A stretch of DNA of 64,000 nt from Phoebastria nigripes (Eukaryota; Chordata; Aves; Procellariiformes; Diomedeidae), in NCBI GenBank assembly GCA_035582835.1, contig JAYKAV010002788.1, positions 1,234,125 to 1,298,124 of the forward strand, given 5' to 3'. The notes under the pieces are model-generated. The model did no database searches. It had not been told where the DNA came from and saw only the letters and a program-made list of their open reading frames with translations. The position numbers and the translations under genes were made by a program. This document shows, one piece after another, positions 34,441 through 46,200 of the stretch. The first letter of the stretch is position 1, and the number at the start of each line of letters is the position of its first letter.

Positions 34441-37400
34441 GCTGGAAGCAAAAAAAAATTTAAAATTAAAAGAACTGGGACTAAGGGGGAAATTCAGCTC
34501 CAGGCGTCTTCCCTTAGACAGTCCACGTCAGACAATCCTTCAAGCAGTGTGAGTGTAGACTCTATAATTTCTGAATTGGTCAAGCCATAATAAGAGGGTG
34601 TTTTTTCCTCTATTAAATGTTTCCATATCCCTGTTCTATAAAAACAGTCACAAAATACTAGGTGCGGCCAGTGCTATATGTTTGATAGGACTTGGAGTTC
34701 TTCCAGTTTGGCCAGATAATGTCTGATGCCAATGCTTTCCTAGGTAATTTTGAGGCATGTGGATTGGGTAAGCAGTAACAAATATAACAAAGGGTCTGAG
34801 ATCCCTGCTACCCAGTGCAGAATGAAACTTTTGTTCTGGAATCTTTTAAAAGTAGATATTTTAGGCCTACTAATGTTATTTAAAGGAGAAAGCCAGATCT
34901 GAATTGTACCCAAACCTGCTTTAACCAGTGAGTTTCCTGGAACTGGGAAAATGCTTTTCTGCATTTGCTGGATTCTGAGTCTGTGACAAAATGGAAGTAG
35001 AGTGGAACTCTCGCCCATGAATGGTGTTTGGAAGGACACCATAGGTCCCTGTGTTAAAGATGCTCTAAGGGTCTATACAGCTACTGCTTTTTTTGAACTT
35101 AATTCTCGTTTTGCCTATTCCAGTTAACATCCTTTGATTTCTTTGGAGTGATTTCTCATTTATGCTCTCATAGTACATGGTCAGAATATAGGGATGTAGG
35201 AAAGACTCCAAAGAGCGTTTGGACAAAACAAAAAGCAAACAGTGTATTTTGCTCACTTCAGTGTTTTTTCAAGCTAATGTGGCTCAGTCTAAAGCGACCG
35301 TCAGTAAAAGGTGGTATCCACAGCCACCACAGTCCTTGACTGTATTTTCTGTTCCATTTATGTACCAAGTTCCAGTTTTGCTGCATTTCTTTCTTGAATT
35401 GTTTTGCTACTGTATAAAAGTCAATGAAGTGTTAAAAAGATAAAACTGTCCAGATGTTGAAGCTCATGACAACTAAATAGATCAGCTTGATTTTTTTTAA
35501 ATAGGTATTGAGCCAGTCAATCTGTTCTGTTGCCTTGCTCTGCTGAATGAGCACTGCTTTGCATGTGTGAGGCTACACCGCCTAAAAGGCAAGCTGTACA
35601 GGGGACAGGTATGTAGCTGCATCTTCCTCTGACACATTTTGAGGAAAGTATATAAAAGGAGGGTCTGCACAGAACAACTGACGGACTCAGAGAAGCATTG
35701 TCAGCCCGGGAAAAATTACATGATCCTTATTCCCTTTTTAATTTTTTGTTTAGTATTTATTATTAATTATTATTATTATTATTTATCCCCCATTGTCTGA
35801 TACAAGATAATGAAAATGAGTGCAAGTATTTATCACAACCATAGTTTTCAGTAGGTTGTACCTAGTGCGAGATGCGATTACCTCAGATTGTTGCTGACCG
35901 TATGGAGGTAAGCAATTTCACATGACACCTTCTCACTTACCCACCCAAGGAAAGTCCCTCAGGAGAAGGGATTTCTTGAGTATGAGGCACATAAATAACC
36001 GCTAATCCAGAAAAATTCTGCTGCCAATCCCACAGCTTTGTTTTGGGATTAAGTGTTCTGCTTGAGATTTCCCCCTCGTTTTCCATCTCCCTGATTTCTG
36101 AAGTCCTTTTCCTTTTGCCTGCCTCTAGCCTCTCAATCTTTCTCCTGGAATAAGAAAGTAAGAATAAACTTTTTGTGTCTACTGTATGTAGAGTAGAGTA
36201 GTACTCTCTGCTTCTCAGGAGGAGAAAGTGCAAAACAAGAGAAGATTTGGTGCCCTTCACTGCAGTTTCTTGAGGAAAGAGCTAAATGCTCTTAATTGCC
36301 ATAGAGCCTCTGCCGTTGCTAATGCTGGGACAGAGATCTCAGTTGCCATATATGAGGTTCATGTTCAGTACTTGATCAGTAAAAGGATTTGATCACTCAA
36401 AGATCTTCATTAAACCACAAGCAGACTTGTGCTTTAAAGGTCCATAAATGTAAAAAAAAATATAAACAAATCTTTGCAGACAGGACAGGTTGTAGTCATA
36501 AACTTGTTTTCCAGCCATATTCAATTTCAGGCCAATAGACTTTTTGATCTATGGAGTGCAACACATAAGCATTATCCTTAATAAAACCTCCTTTCTGTTC
36601 TGCTGGCTTTATACAATCAAATTTTATATTTCTCACCTGACTGAGTTCTGCTGAACAATTAGCACTGGTGGAGTGTTTTGTTTTATGCAAGTCCAAGAGT
36701 GAAATCAGGCACTTGGGGGCCTTTTGGTTGTCTCTTCTTCTTCTTGTCTATAAAGTGAGAGAAGAGGTCCGAACTACTGCATGTTCCTATGGGGGACTGG
36801 AGATTAAATTAGCATACTTTTAAAAATACATGTTTTACCTGAAAATAACTTTGAAACTGAAGGTGTTGTCAGGACTTGCTCTTCNCTTCTTTATTTTCAG
36901 AATCAGTGGAAAATACCAAACCATGTCATTTAGGCTGACAGTTGTTCTGTTTCCTGAACTGGAGATAATGAAACAGTGGCAGGTGTTTATAAAAACTCTT
37001 CTGCAAGCTCGTTATGATATATGCAATAATTAGCTCTCCTGAGGATGTACTTCCCAGCAGCCTGCACAAGTGACTCACGCTGACTTCAGTGGGAGCTCCA
37101 TGCAGGGAACTGGGTCCCTTTATATAATCATGGGAAAGAAAAGTACTGTCATCATCCTGAATCCCTAGATATAGCTGCTATTTTTATGTCATCCTCCCAT
37201 TTTNCTCACTGCCTTTGAATTCTGCCTACTCTTAATGTTCTTTCAGAGGTTCTTTCCTCCCACCTCTCCTGTGGTGTTTAATTTCCTCAGGCACCGTGGC
37301 CCATGTTTTTCCTTTTAGGCGCATCATCCCCACTGGTGGTAGTATCACCCCAGAATATGAAAACAGAACTGGTTCCTCTGGCTCTGAGTCCTCTTGTCTC

Positions 37401-40400
37401 CTAAAGTCATCCCAGTAAAAGGTATCAGTTCAGAGTTTTCTCCCCCTCTTGCCTACTCCTGCTATACATTACTGCAGCTGCGGTAGTTTCAGCAGATCAA
37501 ATCCTGTCATATGTTGGTGTGAGAGACCTGACTGCTGCTTTGTGTTTTGTTTAAGCCTTAGCTGTCATGCTTGCACAGTGCAGTTTGTGAGCCTGACATT
37601 TTGTGCATTGTATAAGCTACAGATGAGTCACAGAGTCAAAGATTTATGGGAACCTTTCCAGTAACTTCAATGGGCTTTGACTAAAGCCTCCAGCACCCTT
37701 GACTGAAACAGATGGTGTGTCTGCAGGAAAGCAGGCAGCCTGATGGACATCATTTACGGCTCTATGATGTAGTGATTTACTCCAGCTGTTAGTGAAACAA
37801 TACTTCACACACCTGCAAAGCCTTTCCTGAGAGCTGCTGTACCAAGCCCAGTCCTGTCGCCCCTTTTTTCCATCGTTCCCTCCCCGACAGTGGGGGCCGT
37901 AAGTGGTGAAGCAGCAATAGATAGATGTGGGGTAACCCATTTCTATTACAATCGTCTCTCTTAAGCACTGGGAACTGGGATTGGTTTAGTCCCTAAAGCA
38001 TGGGGCTTTTTGAACTTTTCACATTTTAGCATTTATTTTTAAAACATTAAACTTGGAGCGGGTGAAGTGCTTTACTAGAAATTGGCTATCTGTCATTTCT
38101 ACAGAGACAAATGGAAATGCTAACATTGACTTCAGAGGTAGTAAAGTAAAAGTCTGTTTACCCACAACACAACCTTTCTGAAGTCATCCTGTGGTAGAGG
38201 GCAGCAGCCTATAATCTTTACTTTGGGGTACTGGAAAACCTTTAACAGTTGTGGAAGTATCACCAGATATTTCCTGTCTGTGTAGAAGTAAAACGATTCC
38301 TGTTATTAAGGTCTCATCCTAAGAGCTGACAGAACGTAAATCACACAGCAATCTCTTTTGTACCTCTGAAGCATGAAGGAAGGGTACATCCTGTAAAGAC
38401 CTATATCTTTAGGCAGTCTACAGATACAGTTGCTGATTGCCTTTGAAGAGACTTGCCATGATCATTTCCTTTTTGCTGTCTTATTCTAATTGCTTTTTTC
38501 CCAGTAGAATTCTGGAAAGGGTGATAAATTTCAGCACTTCTTAGCCTGGATAGTTGAGGGTTCCCTTTGTTCTGGCTTTGTCTGCTGGAGCTACTGACCC
38601 CCAGGCCAATGTGATAACAAATTCTCAGGAAGAAAAACTCAGAACGTCTTTATTCCTACCACCTGGCAAGGATCAGAAAGCTCTTCTATTCTGCCTTCTA
38701 AACTGTGGTGTTGTAGATAATTTATTGAGCTTGTAATTTTCAGTGAGAATGAAACTGGGGAACTTTCAGTCCAAAAAATACAAGCAGCTGTTGGTCAAGA
38801 TGTAAAAGGCAGGAGTGAAAATGTAAATCTCTGTATTTAAGTTTCTAAAAGTGAATGGAGGTATCAAACTAAAACTGGCCATGGCACTGAGCATCTAAAG
38901 CAAGTTCTAATTTAATGAAATGTCCGTTGTGATCAACCACTTTCACACAGTTTCTTTGCTTCTTAAAACAGCCACTTGCACGAGGAACTCTCTCACTGCT
39001 CACACTCCATCAGGCTCANGTTTTAGTGTTCCTCCTGGGGCAAAGAATGGGGGAGAATCCTTCTTGTCGAGAGTACAAACTTAATCTCCAAATCAACAAA
39101 GACTCCATGATTCATGATCTTTCTCCTCTGGTCAGGTCAGCCACTGCCAACAGCTTCCTCTTCTTTGTTTACAGCCTGCTCCACTGCAGCTAGGAGCATG
39201 GACTGTTCACGTTGCAGCCCACTGTCATGCTGATGATGAAAGAAGAGGGAAAACTACTAGTATGTCTCTGATAAACTGTGAGATGTGATGAAAAAATTAA
39301 GGATTTAAGTCACCACCAGCTTTAGAAAGAGAAGTCTTCAGAGATTCTGTTGTACTTCTAATATTTAAAAGAAATCAGATAACTTCTACCTTGTACTCTC
39401 CCAAATATTAATAGATTGTTTATTATTTTTAGGGAGGAAAAGAGTTAATGGTTTTTATTGACTTTGGATGATTTTTACTAACTAGAACTATTTAGAATTG
39501 GAGTTTGCAACAAGTATCACATACTTTTTTATTTATTTTTCTTAGGGAAGGCAAAGAAATTGAACAGAAAACATTGGTTTTGAACAATACATATAACATG
39601 TCTGTCTGCTTATATGCTGTCAGATATATTATATATGTGATAATGATGTGCTGAATTGCATCAGGTTCTTCCCTTCATCTATGTAAGTCATTACAAATTT
39701 GGCTTGGTACCTTATGGGAAAACTTCCTTCTTGAGTAGTATTGTGTTTTGCCAATTACTGAAGTTTTAGTAATTTAGTTTCTCATACATTGCTTCAAATC
39801 TGATCGATTGCTTCCGACCTAAAAAATTACATTTCCTATGATATTCATCTGAAACCTCAATTTAAAAAGTGCTCTGCATGCAAATCTACTTGCAGATAGT
39901 GAGGAAATGCCAGTGGTGGTATACACAGTTATAGGGCAAACAAAGAGAGGAAGAAAAGACTTACACTTTGTGAACTCGCACTTCTTCATTTTAAAAATGG
40001 TCTTGGGGGATTTCTTCAGAAATAAACTCTTATCTCAAGGCACAGTTTGCTTATAGCGGGTGGTAGAGGTTGGCTATACATATGTTCCCTGTTCCTGCTT
40101 TGGAGTGTAAGACCGTTTCTTCTGCTTCCTCTTGTGACTGAAGACAAGCTGGCTCATGGACAGTCCAACTCTGCATTTCCATTAGTAGAGATAAAGAGTG
40201 AAAAAGAAGAGGGTTGTTATCCACTTCTTACTGTTCAATGACAGAAANCGAGTTAGTGGTTAATGTGCAGATGTGCACACCACAGAAACATTATGGCCAG
40301 AAGAAAATTACACAATAAACTCTACTGAGCTGTTGGAGGCTTGTCACTTACCAGCAGAGCAGACCCTTGGCAGCCCTTGAGGGGAGCTCTGCTGCGGCGT

Positions 40401-43141
40401 TCCTCTCTGCAGGAGACACTACACTGCTCATCCTTTCTCTTGCTGTCTTTTGACTCTGCATTTGTAGAAGAAGGACCTCAGTATCCAACTTCAGTCAGGA
40501 TAGTTGGGCCAAGCTCTGTATGAAAAAACACAAAAGTGACATCTTTTTCCTTGGTGATAAGTATTTATTTTATTCAACATCTAAGCAGTAATGAAGGCAT
40601 GTGAAGCTCCAGCTGCCAAATCATTAAGTCCCATGGGTCTTGCAGGGGACTCACAAGTGCAGCTGAGACCTTTGCAACCCACCTGTTTCCACACGCTTGG
40701 CTGTCTCACAGGTAACTGGAAGCAGTCTGACTGTCAGTTGGCAGAACTGCTGAGCAGCATAGCAAGACTTTTGGCATGCAGAAACCTGAAGTGTCCTGGA
40801 AGGTGCCCTTGCATGCCACGCTCACAGATGCACTATCTCTGTTGTATGGGTTAAAAGACCTACTGAATCCAGACAGGGACAGAGCACTGTCCTCTGGCTG
40901 TACTTCTCAATTTGGGCACCACTATCTAAGACCAGACAAATAATGGCCTCTTTAGTCCTTGTGACCTGTTCAGACCCTTCAGACTTCCTCTCCAGCTTCA
41001 CTACACCTTCTTGCAGAAGTCCAGCTAAGTAGCACTCTGTGGTTATGTTTACAGGTATAACATGTCATACATGCAGAAGCAGTGTCTTCTGAGAATTTCA
41101 AGGCTTCGTTCATATTTTTTCAGCATTTGTGATTTTTTTTTCTGTCTACGTTGTAACGTATGGTAGAGAGCTTGAAGAAGTTTCCTCTTGTTCTTCACTT
41201 GAGCCATGGCCCCTGTGTGTTTTCACCAGAATAGAGAATCGTTGATTTCTAATGGCCTGACATTTGCCTGGTTGAAAAGAGACAGAAGGCAGCTCTTAGG
41301 AGCCGGTGGTGGATTTCACATATATTGAGGCAGTCTGCATGATGATTTCAAGCGCTGTTCACACGCAAGTCATGCGTAGAAGCTGTTCATTTTAGATGCA
41401 GGTCATGTTCTCCTAATGCATGACAAGTTATATATGGTGCCATAGGTCATATATCATGATACTTTCCTCTTTTGCAACAATATGTATAATATTTTTAGTT
41501 CCAGTACATCTTGCAAAGAGATTCTTTTATAAAGCAGGAGTACAAAACTGCAGCCACTTCATACATAACAGAAATTGAACGATTAGCAGAATTGGGTTGT
41601 TATTCTACTTCCTTAAATGTTGTAACTATGTAACTCCATCTGTAGTGATCAGTCCATGTCCAATAGTTTAATAGCACTAGCTACCATGAGTATTTAATCA
41701 GTTTTTTTTTCTGAGGTCTTTGTAATTTGATTTAACAGTGCTCAGGCTGTTAGGCATAACATATTTAATAGTATCATCTGTTGTGCAATGAGTAAAACCT
41801 GAAAAGTTAGTAGNCCACAGTAAATAAAAACACAGTCCAAAGCCTGTGGATAAAGCAAATACTTTCCATGGAATACAGGAAGAGAAAGAAGGAGTCTTAA
41901 GCTTTAATAAAATATGTGTACTCCTCACAGTGTACTCCATGCTCGAGAACGAAAGCTCGTTGATAGCACCGGAGTGCTTGCTTTCATTGCAGCACTAATT
42001 CAAATAAACTGCTATCCAGGTGAACCCATCTTGAGTTAGCTTGTCAAGTGTGAGTGTCAACACAATAAGACTCTAGAGCTGCACAGTTACACTGCAGAGT
42101 AGCTAAGATTGTACCTTCATGTTACAAACATGTGATGACAAATCTGCCTTAAAATATTCCTCTCTCTCTCCCTGCTGCAGCTGATTCAACTGTTTGTGTG
42201 CTTGGACTCTGAACTGTGTCTGAGAGAACCTGTACTGGTGACACGGCTTCACTTTCTACAGGAGAGGAAGGGATGACTGTCTGGGTGTAGGAACCTCTTC
42301 AGCTGGATCTCCTGGTGATGGAGTAGTACCATGGAACCACTGCCTGGTGGGTCAGTGAGAACAAGCCTGGGAGCTCATAGATAACTGCAAAATGAGCTTC
42401 TATACTCTGTGCTGTCAGTCTGCCCCTGCCCTGGTGGGAAGACCATTACCAGCACATCTGTATCTTTGCTTCTCAAAGGCCCCTCTGGAGTGTACTCCCT
42501 CTCTTCCCCTGTCTTGTGTGAAATCCCATGATCAACCATCTTGTGTCTCTAAGGTTCAACTTTTTTTACCAACCATAGCTCTTCAGAAGCTCCAGGTAGT
42601 TCAGCATCTATGAGACTTTCCTTCTGGGGCTGACAGCAGCAGGTAAACACAGTGACTCACATTTGATCAACCCCTGCTCTCTGCAGAGATGGTCTATATC
42701 AGTCAAGTGAAATGAAGTGAGTGACTTTCTGTTTAGCTGGTACATAGAAAAGCAGAATTGTGCCCATTACTCATGCTGGGCTTAAAGGAACAATTCACAG
42801 TCAAAGGTCTTCATATCTCACCAACAATCTTCTAGAAACTCTGGCTGATAAAATCTTGTGCTCACTCTTTCTTCCTTGTTTTCTTTTTTTCCCTTCATAC
42901 AGTATAACATAGCAATCTCCAGGAGAGATTGCACTATTACAGGCTTGCAGCTCTGGAGCAGGTGTTTATTTATTGCTTCATTCATTGAAAACTGCTCTGT
43001 GATTGTCTTTTTTTTTACTGAAATACTATGATTTTTATTCCTCCTTGTTAGGGGATTTATTAAATTGTTCAAGGGCATATATCAAAATGTTCACTGTAGT
43101 GAAGGTTTAATGAACAGAAAACTTTGCACTTCAGAATGGCT
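34441..43141. other. Intergenic, no recognised gene
   Basis: 8.7 kb, mostly AT-rich unique-looking sequence. It holds the (ATT)n run at 35753-35785 and Ns at 36885, 37204, 39020, 40248 and 41814. Open frames are all under about 110 codons and lack recognisable motifs. Confidence 0.55.
35753..35785 (+). repeat. (ATT)n microsatellite
   Basis: TATTTATTATTAATTATTAT followed by further ATT units; a trinucleotide run of about ten imperfect units. Confidence 0.85.
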
Positions 43142-43161
43142 TTCCTACTGCCTAGTAGGAA
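43142..43161. repeat. 8-bp inverted repeat overlapping the large hairpin
   Basis: TTCCTACT (43142-43149), a 4-base spacer, then AGTAGGAA (43154-43161). The last three bases are also the first of the 38-bp left arm, so the two foldbacks share bases. Confidence 0.85.
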
Positions 43162-43239
43162 CTGAAGACAAAGACCCTGCTAAGATACTGAGAGGATGCT
43201 TTCCTCTCAGTATCTTAGCAGGGTCTTTGTCTTCAGTTC
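43159..43239. repeat. Perfect 38-bp inverted repeat with 5-base loop
   Basis: Left arm 43159-43196 (starts GAACTGAAGACAAAG, ends TACTGAGAGGA) and right arm 43202-43239 (starts TCCTCTCAGTA, ends CTTTGTCTTCAGTTC) are exact reverse complements over all 38 bases. They are separated by TGCTT. As RNA this would fold into an uninterrupted 81-nt hairpin. It matches no repeat terminus I recognise. Perfect identity points to a recent origin or to an artefact. Confidence 0.95.
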
Positions 43240-46200
43240 TGCTTTGTTTTTCCTCCTAGGGATCTCAGTTAGGAGTTCACTCCAAGCTGCTGCTGTTAGC
43301 CAGCTCTGGATTCAAACCTTTGGGGGTTTTGACTTAGATGGCAAGATTAACTGCCCGCCTAAGCAATTTCTGTGGTGTCATTGGTCCATGGTGGTCTCAG
43401 ATGACCCAGGCAGGGTTCACATATTCTTGACCTGATAAGCGATGAAAGTTCAGTCTAACACATTAAAGTACAGCATGACTTATTGGTGCACCTGCCTGTG
43501 CATTCACATGTAACAGTCCTAAGGCACCTCCACTGGCAAGAAGTTACTGGGCACAATCAGGAGCCAGTCCTCTTGACAAAATATGTCTGGTTTCTTCCCC
43601 TCAATGTCCCAAAGAATTTTAACCTCTCTTGTGAATAGATGTTATTCTTTTTTACTTTTAGCAACTAATTGATTTTTAAATGACAAAATTTCTCACACTA
43701 GTTAATGCATACTGGTTTTTTTGGTTTGACTGCAAAATGCTATCTTTCTTTGCTTTCTTTTTTCTTTTTTTTTGAAGTTGCACTTGCAGAATATCCTATT
43801 TCTCAGACCAGGCTGGCAANTGGAAGCAAATGTGTTTGCAAAACAAACCCTAAAATCTGCTGAGTTTGTAACAGAAGCATGGTACCAACATAAGCAGTTC
43901 TATAAGAGCACATGAAACAACTGTAATAACCTTGAGCTCTCCACGACAGAAAGTAGCAACAGTTTATGAAGCATTTTAGATTAGTTTATTTCCCTTTTGA
44001 ATAAAATGTAGGTCTCCTTCCTCTCCACTAATAACAAAAAATAATGGGACTGGAGATGAGGCAGTTGTTCCAGAAAGTCTCAGGATCAGGACAGTCATCT
44101 ACAGGGAGCGGTCTGTGGCTTTTCCCCGTTCAGAATAGGTTATCACAGGGTGTTTGGTTTCAAGTAAATTGAAAATTCAGAACTGAAAACTCCAAGCATA
44201 TATGAAAGGCAACAAAATCCTAATTAGCTGCTTTCTGTTTTGCAAAAACAGACTTGCAGATTTCATACAGTATCAGTGAAGACACCCAAATCGTTACTTA
44301 CAGAGCAACAGAAGGTAAAAGAGATCAAAGCCGAATATTTATTTGCATTATTAGACAGGGATGCTAAATCTGTCAGGAGCAGAATGTATAATAGTGCTCA
44401 CAGGTATTTCTGTTCTCTGTTTGAAAAGAAACCAAATGGTATACTCAACTCTTATACTTTCATTCCAAAAATAATTAGGAAAAATTTTATATTAAAAACT
44501 ACTACTAAAATATTTTTCAGCCTGTAGAATGAGTAATTTACAACCAAGAGTTTAAAAAAGCCCCACAGATTGACAAGCTCTCTGAGCTTCTGATGTTAGT
44601 ATATAGTTAGATAATATCAGTAAACGTCAAACTCTTTCACAAGCTTGCTTTTAAAAGCCGAAGTTCATAACTTTGGGGACAAAACATTGCTCTCTTGAAC
44701 GCCAAAACATAGTTCTTTCTGTCTTCTCTGTGGTGAATGAGGAATGAGTGGACACGTCTTCCCTGTGGAAGTTGTCACAGAAGTTAGGTCAGTGGTTAGG
44801 GTTGTGATTTTGGAACTTATTTTACTTTCTAATATGTTTACTGTATTCCAACCCTGCTCGTTAATTAGAGATGCTTGGAGTAAATGTGACTCTCCAGCTG
44901 TATGGTCTTGCCTGAGGAGATGGGATTTCAGAATTTTTCAGTGGTTGATCTCCAGTTACTACTAAGGGATGACATGAAAAAGATTTCCTGGAAACAGTGA
45001 TCATCTGAAGGGAGGGAAGGTAGACTTGGATCTTATTATAGTGACTCATGTTCCCTCTGGAACAGACATGAAGCAATCCATGAGGAATTACCTCCTGCAC
45101 CAGCTAAGACACAAACGTTAGTATAGCATGAACAGGCCGCTTTTAAAATGACATTAAAAGCAGCATATGATATCGGCATTGTGTCACTTACACTGGGTGG
45201 CTATTGGTTTTTTGGCTGAAGTTACAACTTTTCCTCAACCGTGGTGTACAAAGGAATTGAATCAGTCACCCTCTGTTCAAGGGAAAATGAATAAAGGTCA
45301 TTGTCCTTCAGAGGACCTCAGGTTTGAAACCTTCTTGGTTAAAAAGTCCTCCTAATCCAGGCAGTAGCACAGGACCTATAAAAGTACCTGGTTCTCTGTA
45401 GAGGTAGTAGTGGCATAAGAGCCGATGTCTTAAGACAACGAGGGAAATTGCAATCTGTGTTATTAGTAGCTGCCTTTTCACTGGGAGCAGGAAGTAANGC
45501 GTATTTAAAGATGTACTATTTTCCTGTACATTTAACTTTTAACTAAGTAACTGGAGCCTAAGATGGCATGTTCTTGCATGTATGTGTTTGCTACGGATGG
45601 AAAAGCTGCTGACACTTGCATCTCCTTGAAATCAATAACATGGCTCCCGTTGTCTTAGGGGGAACAGAGGCCAAAGCTGCAAATCCTATTGGATAATCAT
45701 AAATGAAACAAAGAGTTGCAGTATGCAGTAAAACCCCACATGGCTGTGATTCGTGAAAGCTCTCAGTGTTCTTTGTCAGGGAAGTAAATCATGTAGCAGC
45801 AGGAGACATTTTCAATGTTTTAAATGCTCCTCAGGAAAACTAAACACAATTTTGACAGTGCAGGTTAATGTACTCCATACCTTTATGGAATTTTTCCACC
45901 TTTGAGTGTTTTTTTTAATCACAAAAAAGCTTCTTCATTCTTTTAATATGTTCCAGTGTGCCTTTGTTTCCACAGCTGATCACTGAAACCCCAAGAAGGC
46001 AACAGCTGTTGTGGATGTATAATCAGATTGCCCAGCTAATTAGCAGTTTTAAATGGACTTGGGGTGTTTTTTCCCCTCTCCTTCTTGTGATTTCAGTGTC
46101 GATGACACTGTTAATAAATTCTTAATGAGGAAGAATGTTATATAGATGTTGGGTAAACTAGGTCGTCTTTTATATTCAAAGCATAGCACACAATTAAAAT

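Noticed and set aside
37070..37690. Phrases such as TGACTTCAGTGGGAGCTCC and TAACTTCAATGGGCTTTGAC that recall a common reptile/bird repeat.
   Set aside because: Two short isolated matches 580 bases apart; I could not place them in one element.
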